Below, piece by piece: positions 22,679-31,832 of a DNA stretch of 43,949 nt (the first letter of the stretch is position 1; the number at the start of each line of letters is the position of its first letter). The position numbers and the translations under genes are program-made. The notes beneath the pieces were generated by a model. That model ran no database searches. It was given only the letters and a program-made list of their open reading frames with translations, and was not told where the DNA came from. Source of the stretch: Microcaldota archaeon (GTDB taxonomy: Archaea > Micrarchaeota > Micrarchaeia > Micrarchaeales > Micrarchaeaceae); NCBI GenBank assembly GCA_021801385.1, contig JAJYYC010000007.1, positions 1-43,949 on the forward strand, read 5' to 3'.

Positions 22679-23332
22679 TTGAACTTGCTAATACTTGACT
22701 GCGATTTTGACAGGAGCAGAGAGACAAACGGGTCATGGCTTCTAAAACGCATCGCAGATTCTTGCGGTGCCAGTACAAGAATATACAGGGCTTTCGGCCC
22801 GCATATGCTCAAAGGGTTTGAAGGTTATGACAGGGTAATCATAACAGGTTCGAATGCCTCTGTTTACGAACATAGAAATTGGATAGCCAGACTCGCAGGC
22901 GCAATACGCGATATAGACATGGCAGGGATAAGGACGCTCGGGATCTGTTTCGGCCATCAGGCAGTAGCTTCTGCGCTAGGAGGTGTGGTAGAGAAAGGGT
23001 GTGGGGAACAGGGTTTTAAATCGATACGCATGACCAAGGAGGGTATCAATGATCCCCTCTTTGGCGGCTTATCAAATGATTTTATCGCATATCAGAGCCA
23101 TAATGACTATGTTAAATCACTCCCGAGAGGCAGTGTCGTCCTTGCATCCAATAGCTCATGCGTTCAAAGTTTCAGGTTAAGGAATATCTATGGGGTGCAA
23201 TTCCATCCAGAGATATCAAGGGACGTAGCAGAGAGGATGTATAGAAGGGACAACAAACCCATTTTATTTGAAGGCGTACCTGACCATTATAGATTGCCTG
23301 AGAAGCTGGTAAGGAGTTTTATATCAGACTAA
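22679..23332 (+). CDS. Class I glutamine amidotransferase-like hydrolase
   Basis: 217 residues from TTG 22679, one base after the stop of the GCS2 ligase, with AAGGGG ahead of the start. The GATase-1 triad is complete: Cys90 in LGICFGHQAVA (nucleophile elbow), His176 and Glu178 in VQFHPEIS. A strand near the N-terminus ends RVIITGSNASVYEH, the oxyanion-loop region of GuaA-like domains. It is a stand-alone domain with no synthetase partner except the ligase upstream. It may donate ammonia or act as a gamma-glutamyl hydrolase on the ligase product. The C-terminal tail beyond the triad (YRRDNKPILFEGVPDHYRLP) is an extra helix. Confidence 0.88.
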   Translation: MNLLILDCDFDRSRETNGSWLLKRIADSCGASTRIYRAFGPHMLKGFEGYDRVIITGSNASVYEHRNWIARLAGAIRDIDMAGIRTLGICFGHQAVASALGGVVEKGCGEQGFKSIRMTKEGINDPLFGGLSNDFIAYQSHNDYVKSLPRGSVVLASNSSCVQSFRLRNIYGVQFHPEISRDVAERMYRRDNKPILFEGVPDHYRLPEKLVRSFISD

Positions 23333-23340
23333 ATATGAAT

Positions 23341-24270
23341 TCAGACAGAGCCAGAAGCGCCGTTCAAGTATGCCCTGGCCTCCAATGCCGCCTTCACGCC
23401 GCTGCTGGCCGCAGTGACTGCCTGTCGATATTTGTGATCTGCTACGTCACCCGCAACGAATACCCCTTCTATTGCAGTTTTTACCTCGTCAGTGGTGATT
23501 ATATATCCCTTTTCGTCAAGCTTCAGTTGACCATTTAAAAATTGGGTGTTTGGTCTATGTCCTATCGCAACAAAAACCCCACCGACTTTAAGCATGCTGG
23601 TCTCACCAGTCTTGAGGTTCTTTATTTTTACGCCCTCAACCTTTTCTGCTCCGATTACCTCTTCCACCACACTATCCCATATGACCCTTATTTTTGGGTT
23701 TGAAAGCGTCTTTTTCTGCATTATCTTGCTTGCCCTGAACTCGTTTCGCCTATGCACTATTGTGACACTGTTCGCGAATCTTGTCAGAAAGTTTGAATCC
23801 TCCATCGCGGTGTCACCGCCTCCTACGACAACGACATCCTTATTCTTGAAGAAAGGGCCATCGCATGTTGCGCAACTGCTTACTCCTTTTCCGGTAAGCC
23901 GCTTCTCAGATTCCAAGCCTAGCCACATCGCAGATGCGCCAGTTGCTATTATGACCGATTTTGAATAGTTCTTAGTCTCACCTACGTTAATCTCGAATGG
24001 GCGCTTTGATAGGTCTACGCTGGTCACATCATCATCTATTATTTTTGCGCCGAAGCGTTCCGACTGCTTCCTGAATAGTTCCATTAGAGTGGTGCCATCA
24101 ATCCCTTCTGGAAACCCGGGATAGTTTTCAACCACTCCCGTAAGGGTAAGTTGACCGCCCTTTTGAAAGCCCCCTACCAACAAAGGTTTGAAGTCCTCCC
24201 TTGCGGCATATAACGCTGCGCTGTAGCCCGCTGGGCCTGAGCCTATTATTATCAGATTATTAACTTCCAT
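23341..24270 (-). CDS. trxB: Thioredoxin reductase
   Basis: 309 residues, normal length. The FAD-binding motif is IIGSGPAGYSAALYAAR (8-24), the redox-active pair Cys133-x-x-Cys136 lies in SSCATCDGPFF, the NADPH domain has VVVGGGDTAMEDS, and the FAD C-terminal motif is GVFVAGDVADHKYRQAVTA. It passes electrons from NADPH to thioredoxin. No thioredoxin gene lies in this window. It likely feeds the peroxiredoxin at 9439-9885. The gene upstream on the same strand is separated by 66 bp, so an operon is possible but not certain. Confidence 0.97.
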   Translation of the reverse strand: MEVNNLIIIGSGPAGYSAALYAAREDFKPLLVGGFQKGGQLTLTGVVENYPGFPEGIDGTTLMELFRKQSERFGAKIIDDDVTSVDLSKRPFEINVGETKNYSKSVIIATGASAMWLGLESEKRLTGKGVSSCATCDGPFFKNKDVVVVGGGDTAMEDSNFLTRFANSVTIVHRRNEFRASKIMQKKTLSNPKIRVIWDSVVEEVIGAEKVEGVKIKNLKTGETSMLKVGGVFVAIGHRPNTQFLNGQLKLDEKGYIITTDEVKTAIEGVFVAGDVADHKYRQAVTAASSGVKAALEARAYLNGASGSV

Positions 24271-24336
24271 GAATAAATTAGCGTGTTAAAATATAAAAGC
24301 CTGATTTTTACGCACTCACCTGATATGAATTCATTT

Positions 24337-25248
24337 TTAGATTTTTGCTTGTGATGTGATTGACTTTATATCGAAGTTGGGCTCTGGTTTTAACCTTTTT
24401 GATAGGCGATCAAAACCTGCTTTGTCTGATAATGCGATTATTTTTACTCCGATCCTCGCCCATTCTCGCAGAATCGTTTCGTCTTGCTCACTCACAAATG
24501 TGTGCACAACAATATCAGGAACCGAATGATAACGGGTTATAAAACGCAATGGTGAGGGCAATTCAGATATTGCACATGCCTTCGAGCCGAAATAGGAAAG
24601 TTCATCATTCCTTTTTGTTATCAACAGTGCGCTCTCACGTTTGCATTCGGATCCGATCGCGTGTAGTATTGACTGACGGTTTGAATCTGCAAGAATTATG
24701 GCATTCTGATTTATATTGATAGTTTCAAGCTCATGCGCATCGTTAGCACGGCGCTTTACCGTTATTATTTTGTTATCGTGACGTATTATAACATCAAAAG
24801 TTTCGATCCCATCAATCGATTCACGACAGAGGTATTTTCGCTGTGATGATTTTGTGATGCATGAACTCAGTTCAGATATGAATTCGTATAAATTAACTCT
24901 TCCAGAACGTGTCCAGCCTTTATATGGCAGCATTAACCAGATGCTTCCTGATTTGTCTAAAGCTAGTTCATCTGCGCCTGATGCGCACAGGATCATGCTC
25001 GCAGTACCTAACATAAATGCGATGTGCACCGCATAAGTTGCTGTGAGCGTGCTATCGTCTGCGCCCGATTGTGCTGCGCAATCGGTAGCATATTCAAGCA
25101 ATTTTTCCACGCTTTGCTCTAATTCATCAAAACGCGTTGATATTGACTTTGCAATCGCAGTGTCCTTGCCCGACATCGCGACAATCCCAATTTTCCTTCT
25201 ACTAAACATCCCGTAAACAGCATCTAATTTCGATGAAATCATTCGCAT
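24337..25248 (-). CDS. Hypothetical protein
   Basis: 303 residues from ATG 25248. No family recognised. A helical N-terminal part (KSISTRFDELEQSVEKLLEY, then DDSTLTATYAVHIAFMLGTAS) leads to a middle with FDVIIRHDNKIITVK, a strand pattern seen in nuclease-like alpha/beta folds, but no PD-(D/E)XK set is complete. The C-terminal third (VVHTFVSEQDETILREWARIGVKIIALSDKAGFDRL) looks like an alpha/beta domain with alternating strands and helices. There is no membrane segment or signal. It stands upstream of trxB on the same strand and opposite the winged-helix gene, with an AT-rich 113-bp intergenic region between the divergent starts. Confidence 0.7.
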   Translation of the reverse strand: MRMISSKLDAVYGMFSRRKIGIVAMSGKDTAIAKSISTRFDELEQSVEKLLEYATDCAAQSGADDSTLTATYAVHIAFMLGTASMILCASGADELALDKSGSIWLMLPYKGWTRSGRVNLYEFISELSSCITKSSQRKYLCRESIDGIETFDVIIRHDNKIITVKRRANDAHELETININQNAIILADSNRQSILHAIGSECKRESALLITKRNDELSYFGSKACAISELPSPLRFITRYHSVPDIVVHTFVSEQDETILREWARIGVKIIALSDKAGFDRLSKRLKPEPNFDIKSITSQAKI

Positions 25249-25361
25249 TTTAACATTTTATTGTGATATACATTTATTTACTTAAGTATAAATAGCTTGC
25301 TAAATTAATTCATTTTTGGATAATACTAAATTATTTAAGCCTTAACCTCCTATCTTAAACT

Positions 25362-25688
25362 ATGGTAAAAAAAGACTCCGAAAAAGATGAGATATGGGCG
25401 CTTAGGAAGATACTGAGCAGACCCAATTATGCGGTGATATCGCTGCTGCTCCAGAAGTCACCCAGGACCACCAAAGAGCTTTACGCGATACTCGAAAAGA
25501 GCTTCACTCGCAAGACACTCATCATAACACTTAGGGAGCTTTCGCTTGATTACAACATAATACAACCAACCCACATCAGGACTGACAAGGGTTATGGGCT
25601 TGGATACCGGCTTAACCCAAAGGTAAAGGAGATTGCAAAAAGCATACAGAAGTTCTCCAAGGTTGTGGAAAACATAAGAGAAGTATAG
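25362..25688 (+). CDS. Winged-helix transcriptional regulator
   Basis: 108 residues. It has a winged-helix pattern: helix 1 RKILSRPNYAVISLLLQ, helix 2 RTTKELYAILEKSF, recognition helix RKTLIITLRELSLDYNII, and a wing with THIRTDKGYGLGYRLN, followed by a C-terminal helix EIAKSIQKFSKVVENIRE that can dimerise. It is similar in layout to HxlR/ArsR-type or archaeal TrmB-like small regulators; the exact family is not clear. An AT-rich promoter (AAATTATTTAAG about 30 bp upstream of ATG 25362) fits a leaderless message. Its target is not evident; the divergent gene at 24337-25248 is the nearest candidate. Confidence 0.75.
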   Translation: MVKKDSEKDEIWALRKILSRPNYAVISLLLQKSPRTTKELYAILEKSFTRKTLIITLRELSLDYNIIQPTHIRTDKGYGLGYRLNPKVKEIAKSIQKFSKVVENIREV

Positions 25689-25844
25689 TCGCCATCCCTG
25701 TACTATGTATTTGGCCGTCTTGCTCTTATCTTTTGATATGTTGGCAATGTTGCCCTCAACATAGCGTGCTTTGCATTCCAGTAGTCCAGCCAATCCACAT
25801 ATTATTACTTGTTAGGCCTGAATCGGCTGGAATTTTTAGACCGT

Positions 25845-27617
25845 TTATGGCTTAGACCCTACTCTCTTCTGGGATTTGAACATCTCGATTATCTCTTTTG
25901 TCGTTGTTGAGTCTTCTGGGCCCTTATCGCTTCTTATCGTTTCGTTGCCTACGAGCCTTGGGAAGCGCAGCGCATATCCGGATTCTACGCCGGCGTTGTC
26001 TGCAGACCTCCCGCATGTGTGCATAGGAGATCTGGTTATCTCATCTGCGTTTATCGTGACCACGTATTTTGGAGAGACCCAGAAATCTGGTTCAACAATC
26101 GAATCGACGCGCGGCGGCCTTGATTTCTGCTTTATCCTGCTGAGTTTCTCTTTGAGCTCCTGCATCTGGGACTCTGTGAATCCTGTACCTATCCTGGATA
26201 TGGTTTCAAACACGTCCTTTTCTTCATTGTAAACCGCGCAGAGCAGGCCCCCAAATCCAAATTCCGCACGGCTTCCCTTCCCAAGGTAATAGCCGACAAT
26301 CACAAGATCTACAGTATCTGACAGCTCCCCGCGATAGCTTCTCTTCAGCTTTATCCATGAGAATTTCCTTGCTCCGGCGCTGTATTGCGCGGAGAGATCC
26401 TTTGCCATGATCCCCTCAAGGCCATTCTCAACGCTCTGCTCGAAGAACTCCTCTAGCGCCTTTGGCTCTGATATGACCTCCATCCTTGTGGGCCTTATAA
26501 CTTTTTTATTACTGAACAGTTTCTCGATTGCGCGCCTTCGTTCTGTATATGGTTTGGTCAACATTTCTGTGCCGTCTAGATAGAGTATGTCGAACGCCAT
26601 GACACTAAGCGGTAGCTCAGCGCTCTTCTCTGATATGCCGTGCTTTCGCTTTCGTTGTATCGTCTCCTGGAATGGCAGGAACTCGCCGGTCGCTTCGTTC
26701 GATGCGAGCGCCTCCCCTTCGAATATGATGCTTTCATTAGGTATCTCAGACCTGACAGCGGCTGTTATGTCCGGAAACATCTCGGTGACGTTCTCCTGCC
26801 TGCGGGAGTAGATCTGTACCCTGTCGCCCTTCTTGTGTATCTGTACCCTGAAACCATCGTATTTTTGCTCTACTGCTGCCTTCCCGCCTGTCTTTTCTAG
26901 TATCTCCTCGGCTGTAGGAAGACGCTCAGCCAACGCAGGCCTCAGAGGTTTGAAGAGCGTGGGCTTGAACGCTTTTATCGACTTTATCCCATTCGAAAGC
27001 AGCGATTCCCCGACATAACCTAGATCGCTGCACAGGTTGTATGCGTTCTCCAGATCTGCCTTCGCATCCCTTGATCCGGTGTATGCGATTGAGAGCGCCT
27101 CGAGTATTGTCGAATCTCCTGCGCCAAGCCGTAGCGCGCCTAACGGATATCTCACTATGTATTTTGCTTCCTGTGGGGTCGATGATGCTATCAGATCCGC
27201 AAGTATTGTGATCTTCTTGTCCTTGCTTCCCTGCCCTGATTCTTTTGCGATTGAGAGCATCGTTGAGTATACCTCATTTACTGTGTATTTGTGTTCCTGC
27301 ATGCGGCGGATATGGCTTTTTGACTTGAGCGACTCTGCGGTAGAACCGAGATCGCCGAGCTTTTTGTATAAATCGTTGACCTCCTTCTTTTCATATCCGG
27401 TACCTTTTGCTATCGCTTCAACCATCAGCTTTTCGGCTATGCCGAACTCAAGCCCTTCGAAAGGAGGTAGCAATATACCTTCGGTCATGTATATTGCGGC
27501 TGACACCTCTGATATTCCGATCTTGGAGAACATCTTTCCCATAATCTCCATCATAGTAAGTCTTGAGGATACAGATTCGAGCTCGGTGTAAAAACCTGAG
27601 AGCTCTGAGAAGAGCAT
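25845..27617 (-). CDS. lig: ATP-dependent DNA ligase
   Basis: 590 residues from ATG 27617, which sits eight bases after the stop of the upstream surface-protein gene; the open frame extends 39 codons further but only through that other gene. It is the replicative type I archaeal ligase. An N-terminal DNA-binding domain (1-200) is followed by the nucleotidyltransferase: Lys252 in EQKYDGFRVQIH (motif I), IFEGEALA (motif III), GLEGIMAKDLSAQYSAGARKFSWIKLKR (motifs IV-V), then the OB fold with LRFPRLVG and an FKSQKR end. The active-site Lys position and total length match archaeal LigI (about 560-600). It shares an operon with the beta-helix protein upstream. Confidence 0.97.
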   Translation of the reverse strand: MLFSELSGFYTELESVSSRLTMMEIMGKMFSKIGISEVSAAIYMTEGILLPPFEGLEFGIAEKLMVEAIAKGTGYEKKEVNDLYKKLGDLGSTAESLKSKSHIRRMQEHKYTVNEVYSTMLSIAKESGQGSKDKKITILADLIASSTPQEAKYIVRYPLGALRLGAGDSTILEALSIAYTGSRDAKADLENAYNLCSDLGYVGESLLSNGIKSIKAFKPTLFKPLRPALAERLPTAEEILEKTGGKAAVEQKYDGFRVQIHKKGDRVQIYSRRQENVTEMFPDITAAVRSEIPNESIIFEGEALASNEATGEFLPFQETIQRKRKHGISEKSAELPLSVMAFDILYLDGTEMLTKPYTERRRAIEKLFSNKKVIRPTRMEVISEPKALEEFFEQSVENGLEGIMAKDLSAQYSAGARKFSWIKLKRSYRGELSDTVDLVIVGYYLGKGSRAEFGFGGLLCAVYNEEKDVFETISRIGTGFTESQMQELKEKLSRIKQKSRPPRVDSIVEPDFWVSPKYVVTINADEITRSPMHTCGRSADNAGVESGYALRFPRLVGNETIRSDKGPEDSTTTKEIIEMFKSQKRVGSKP

Positions 27618-27625
27618 TGGATCGC

Positions 27626-30571
27626 CTAACAGGATGCCTTTGATCCTGTAAGCCACGCGCAACCCGACTGCCTGCTGCACAGGTTCTGGCCCAGATCCAC
27701 CATCTCGCCTGCGCTTGCTGATGTGCCAATACATGCGAGCGCCACCCCGGAAGAGCTGAGGTTGTTCTCCTGGAATATGCCACCTGTTGTGCCGTTAAAC
27801 AGCGTGCCGTTGTAAGTAGAGATTAGCGCAGTATTCTTCAAGAAGCTTAAGCCTGTGTCGTTTATTATGTCGTATGCTAATGCGGCATCATGCACCAGGT
27901 TGCTTTCGACAGTACCGTACGGGGCATTGATGAGCCTTATTGCTACATCGTGTGCGGTGACATTGTTGTTGGTCACCGTTGAGCCGCGCAGTCCTCCGGT
28001 TATGTTCACGGCAGGCATGTTAGACTGCATAGAGTCCACAAATGTGTTGTTCATGACAGATATGTCAGACCCTGTTGACTCAACAGGAGATGTGAAATTA
28101 ACCAGGTTGCAGTTCTCAAGTATCGATCCGTCTGAACGGCTGAACTGGGCAAATATGCCCCCTTTTGTAGCTATTATGGTGTGGCCGTTGCAGTTTATTG
28201 TCGTGTCATTGCCTGTGACAGTAAAGCAGACAGAGCCATACCCATAGATGTAATCGGAAAGCAGGTTATATATTGCAGGTGCATGAGAGGAGCTACACCC
28301 AGGCTCTGGGCTGTTTTTGTCTATAGCCGCTAGCCATGTGCAATCCAACTTTGTGGTGCCGTAGTTTATTCCGCCCTTCTCTGTCCCAATACCGCTGTTG
28401 CCATCGCATACAAAGTCATACTTTGTTGAGAGTGAAACGGTGTTGTTTGATACTGTGTTGTTCTGTGAATTGCCAGATAGGACAATACCATATGCGTTCT
28501 GTTGCAGATTATTGTTGATGACGATATTGTCTATTGAATTGGCAAGCTTTATGCCGGTCGATGAACCGAGCCCTGATGATACTATATTATTCATAATGTT
28601 GCTATAACTCACGCTTGAGAACAGGAATGCATAATCGGAATCAAACTTTACTTTGCTGTTGGACACCGTTCCAGAGGTTACATTGTAAATAAGGAAGCCT
28701 GATGTCGATGTGTTTGTGGTGAGGTTCTCAAAGTTTAGCATTGGGTCATTATATGCGATGAAACCTTCTCCGAACCTTGAGACTGAGCAATCCTTTACCA
28801 GAACATTAGATTCATTGAATATGCCTACACCATACCCCTGTGATTGTATTCCGCCTGTAATCTGGTATTTGGCGCAATCAAGGCGCACATTGCTCGCGTT
28901 TACGGTTATGCAATCAGGAGACGCGGTAAGGATATCCTGGGTGAGCGTGTAGTTACCAGGCGAATTTATCGTGGTGCATGATATTATCGGAGTATATCCG
29001 AGGTTTGGCGAAAGATGGAGAGTGCACGGTGCCCATGCCGCATTGGTCTTATAGCATGATGTGCTTTGCATAAGGTTGTCCTGGCGCAACTGAGTTGTTA
29101 AGTCCGAATATACATCAAGGTTGGAGTTTCCTCTAGCTGTGACATTATAGAAGTTGTTCCCGATAGAATCCGATTCTGTATATATACCATAAGTGTTATT
29201 CAGTATGTTTGCGCCATATACAGAGTTTGTTTTTGAATTTGAGAAAATGAGCCCATATCCGTTGTGTGAGAGCGTAATGTGAGATAGAGACGAACCGAAC
29301 GATGAATTTATGTATATGCCGTTGGTGCTGTCAGACACGCTCACGTTTTTGATGGTTGAATTATAATCGTTAGAGAGTGTAACGCCTTGTAAGTCTGCAC
29401 TGGAGATTCTGCAGTTTGATAAGGTGAAGTTGCTCACGTTGTCTGCGACAACCGCATACGTTGAACTGTATATGCCATTGCCATCGCAGTTGAGCGATAC
29501 GTCGTTGGATTTTATTCCGATGCACGGTATGCTCTCGTTTATTGTGAGGTTGTTTGTTATGTTTATGAACGAATCCATCGATAGGCTGTGGCCAAGGTAA
29601 TAGCTGCCAGGGCTCGTTATAGATCCGCACGTATTTACCTGCTTTGCCAAGACAATTGTTGGTATATTAGCAGGTATGTTTGCGCCCTTGCAGCTCAAAA
29701 AGCCGCAGCCATTGTTGTTCTTGCATATGTTTCCAGATGCGGTGCTTGATGATGGGAAGCTGTTATTTACGCTGCAGTAAAATGAATACTGCGGAGTGCT
29801 GTTCATCGTGTTGTTGTAGAATGAGTCGTTGCTTGCGCTCACATTAGCCGCAAATAATTGGTTGAATAACATCGTATTGTTATCTACTGTATCGTAAGCG
29901 GAGCCGTTTGCAAGGTATAATGAACCATCTGCGCTAAGCGACTTGGCAAGATAGTTTGAACGTATTATGCTGTATAGGGTGTTGCTCAGGTATATGTTTG
30001 ACATATAGTTGGACTGAAGATCGTCGCCTGAAATCGATAAGTTTGATGAGGATATGCCGGTTATGCCGTATGAGAAGTTGCTCACAGAGCATCCATCTAC
30101 GGTCACGTTCACAACGTTTGCAGCATATATGCCATAGCTGTAAGGCGGAAGCGAGTCGAACGGACCCGAACCGAGAATTCCTTTGCCGGAGCATTCGAGG
30201 TTTACATTGCTGGTCCTGATTGATATGCACGCACCCCTATTGCTTAGATACCGTATATTTGATGAAAGCGCATATGATCCCGCCGCATCTATCGTACCGC
30301 ATTGTGAGAGCGAATATACACCGTTTGTGCTCTTTTGAATTGGAGGCACCGTAGTCGTGCTAGTGACAGGTTTAGGCACATTGAAGAACGCGAGATATAT
30401 GTATGCGCCCGCAACCGCTATTATGGCTATTATTAATATGTACTCGATAATTCGCAACGTTGGACTACCGTGTGGTATTGGGATGGTTGTGGATGGCCTG
30501 AATTGACCTGATTGATTGTAAGGCTTAGTCTGTTGTGGCTGGGCCGGATTAGCAACCTGTGTATATACCAT
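27626..30571 (-). CDS. Membrane-anchored parallel beta-helix surface protein
   Basis: 981 residues. A Pro/Gln-rich cytosolic tail (1-40) is followed by a membrane helix at about 41-63 (IIEYILIIAIIAVAGAYIYL) and a Thr-rich stalk. The rest is a repetitive outside part, rich in Asn, Ser and Gly. Four modules begin with a Cys, a Gly-x-Tyr-x-Leu and an N-x-x-L-x-C sequence: SQCGTIDAAGSYALSS, NTCGSITSPGSYYLGH, SCTTINSPGNYTLTQ and the last near SDYIYGYGSVCFTVTG. Between them PbH1-type repeats occur (NVTVDGCSVSNFSYGI, NNTVSNNTVSLS). This is the layout of right-handed beta-helix (NosD/CASH) surface proteins, which often bind or cleave carbohydrate. Many N-x-S/T sites suggest N-glycosylation. It overlaps no other gene; the ligase follows at eight bases. 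Confidence 0.88.
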   Translation of the reverse strand: MVYTQVANPAQPQQTKPYNQSGQFRPSTTIPIPHGSPTLRIIEYILIIAIIAVAGAYIYLAFFNVPKPVTSTTTVPPIQKSTNGVYSLSQCGTIDAAGSYALSSNIRYLSNRGACISIRTSNVNLECSGKGILGSGPFDSLPPYSYGIYAANVVNVTVDGCSVSNFSYGITGISSSNLSISGDDLQSNYMSNIYLSNTLYSIIRSNYLAKSLSADGSLYLANGSAYDTVDNNTMLFNQLFAANVSASNDSFYNNTMNSTPQYSFYCSVNNSFPSSSTASGNICKNNNGCGFLSCKGANIPANIPTIVLAKQVNTCGSITSPGSYYLGHSLSMDSFINITNNLTINESIPCIGIKSNDVSLNCDGNGIYSSTYAVVADNVSNFTLSNCRISSADLQGVTLSNDYNSTIKNVSVSDSTNGIYINSSFGSSLSHITLSHNGYGLIFSNSKTNSVYGANILNNTYGIYTESDSIGNNFYNVTARGNSNLDVYSDLTTQLRQDNLMQSTSCYKTNAAWAPCTLHLSPNLGYTPIISCTTINSPGNYTLTQDILTASPDCITVNASNVRLDCAKYQITGGIQSQGYGVGIFNESNVLVKDCSVSRFGEGFIAYNDPMLNFENLTTNTSTSGFLIYNVTSGTVSNSKVKFDSDYAFLFSSVSYSNIMNNIVSSGLGSSTGIKLANSIDNIVINNNLQQNAYGIVLSGNSQNNTVSNNTVSLSTKYDFVCDGNSGIGTEKGGINYGTTKLDCTWLAAIDKNSPEPGCSSSHAPAIYNLLSDYIYGYGSVCFTVTGNDTTINCNGHTIIATKGGIFAQFSRSDGSILENCNLVNFTSPVESTGSDISVMNNTFVDSMQSNMPAVNITGGLRGSTVTNNNVTAHDVAIRLINAPYGTVESNLVHDAALAYDIINDTGLSFLKNTALISTYNGTLFNGTTGGIFQENNLSSSGVALACIGTSASAGEMVDLGQNLCSRQSGCAWLTGSKASC

Positions 30572-30641
30572 TAGCTCACGCGATTTACGCTTATTATATA
30601 GCCTTATGTTATTAAAAAGATATTTGCTAAAGTAAAATTGT

Positions 30642-30715
30642 GCCTCGGTGGCTTAGCCTGGTAAAGCGCCAGTTTCGTAAACTGGATATCGGGGGTTCAA
30701 ATCCCTCCCGAGGCT
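30642..30715 (+). tRNA. tRNA-Thr(CGU)
   Basis: 74 nt. Acceptor stem GCCTCGG pairs with CCGAGGC; discriminator T, as usual for archaeal tRNA-Thr. D arm GCTT/AAGC; anticodon stem CCAGT/ACTGG with loop TTCGTAA gives anticodon CGT (Thr, ACG). T arm GGGGG-TTCAAAT-CCCTC pairs with one G-U. No intron and no encoded CCA. It stands before the 34-residue-repeat gene on the same strand. Confidence 0.95.
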
Positions 30716-30816
30716 CGTTATTTATGGTAACATTTATCATTGCCGTATTAAAATTTATGGACATTATTGTAAAATTGCCCTGAGAGTAACTAGACGATAT
30801 AAGGACGAAATAAAGT

Positions 30817-30824
30817 TTATATAT
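30817..30824 (+). promoter_or_regulatory. TATA box of the repeat-protein gene
   Basis: TTTATATA lies within AAAGTTTATATATTTG, 33-40 bp before ATG 30857, the expected archaeal promoter distance. Confidence 0.45.
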
Positions 30825-30856
30825 TTGAATAGTTCTAAAATCATATCAGTGATATA

Positions 30857-31477
30857 ATGGTAAATAATACTAAGAATACTACCGTGCTGCCAGCAGATAT
30901 TAAAAAGCAACTTAGACAAATGATAGAAACTAATGCAATCAATGCGTACAAAACTAGACTTTCTGAAGGAAACTTTGAGGCCGCCGCATATATCGCAAAG
31001 GAACACGAACTAACAGCAGAGCAAATGAAGGCAGCGGCAGTCAAGGCGTACGAAAAATGCCTATATGAAGGAAGTTTTGGGGACGCCGCACATATCGCAA
31101 ATAAATATGAACTAACAAAAAAGCAAATGAAGGCAGCGGCAGTCAAGGCGTACGAAACCTGCGTATCTAAAGGAAAGTTAGATGACGCCGAAAAGATCGC
31201 AAAGGAACACGAACTAACAAAAAAGCAAATGAAGGCAGCGGCAGTCAGTGCGTACGAAAAATGCCTATATGAAGGATACTTCGAGCACGCCGCAGATATC
31301 GCAGAGTACTACGAACTCGGAAAAGTCCTACAGCAGGCAGCGGCAGTCAAGGCGTACGAAGAATGCCTATCTAAAGGGCACTTAAGGCTCGCCGCAGATA
31401 TCGCAGAGTACTACGAACTCGGAAAAGATATAGTTGATGGCACCAACAAACTATTAGACCTACTCAGAATAAACTAA
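30857..31477 (+). CDS. 34-residue tandem helical-repeat protein
   Basis: 206 residues made of about five copies of a 34-residue unit, consensus AAAVKAYEKCLYEGxFxxAA followed by xIAxxYELTKKQMK. Each unit is two helices with an Ala-rich packing face, a Tyr and a Cys in helix 1, and the connection EG-x-F-x-x-A-A as in TPR/Sel1-like solenoids. Unit spacing is exactly 102 bp (repeat starts near 31021, 31123 and 31225), and the DNA itself is strongly conserved in the 'AAATGAAGGCAGCGGCAGTC' part, which points to recent duplication. There is no signal peptide. Protein-protein interaction is expected; partners are unknown. It may belong to a lineage-specific paralogue family. Confidence 0.8.
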   Translation: MVNNTKNTTVLPADIKKQLRQMIETNAINAYKTRLSEGNFEAAAYIAKEHELTAEQMKAAAVKAYEKCLYEGSFGDAAHIANKYELTKKQMKAAAVKAYETCVSKGKLDDAEKIAKEHELTKKQMKAAAVSAYEKCLYEGYFEHAADIAEYYELGKVLQQAAAVKAYEECLSKGHLRLAADIAEYYELGKDIVDGTNKLLDLLRIN

Positions 31478-31832
31478 GACGCCCTACATTCTCCCGCCCT
31501 TTAACATCTGGGGTTTAAACTTTATTTGGTGTATTTTAGTATTGTAAAAGCGTTTATTTTCATATCCTTTACATATGAAGTAAGGGGAGGTGTTAAACTG
31601 CACAATATTAAGCCTCTCAGGGTTTTTAACATAAAATGCATTATAATATGCAAATCAAAGAAAATTTGACAAATCCTAAGCCCATATACACAATTTCCGC
31701 CGCTTTGCCAAATGACACTCCCATATAACCACAAATCTGAGAGTTGCACGAAGGAAAAGCACTTCATCGTGACATCCGGATTAACTAGCCACTGCTTACA
31801 AGCCAATGGAAGTGAGATTATACGAAGCTTCT
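31478..31832. other. Gap with no supported gene
   Basis: 355 bp between the repeat-protein gene and the end of the Nudix gene. Open frames here (for example a 94-residue minus-strand frame) have poor protein-like composition, and no tRNA fold or strong terminator hairpin is visible. It is AT-rich. I see nothing in it that I can support. Confidence 0.6.

Noticed and set aside
25689-25803. Minus-strand frame reading MAGLLECKARYVEGNIAN at its start
   Set aside because: About 34 plausible residues in a short gap, but the frame then runs through the winged-helix gene; I cannot support it as a gene.
31522-31806. 94-residue minus-strand frame
   Set aside because: Poor composition, no promoter or homology.
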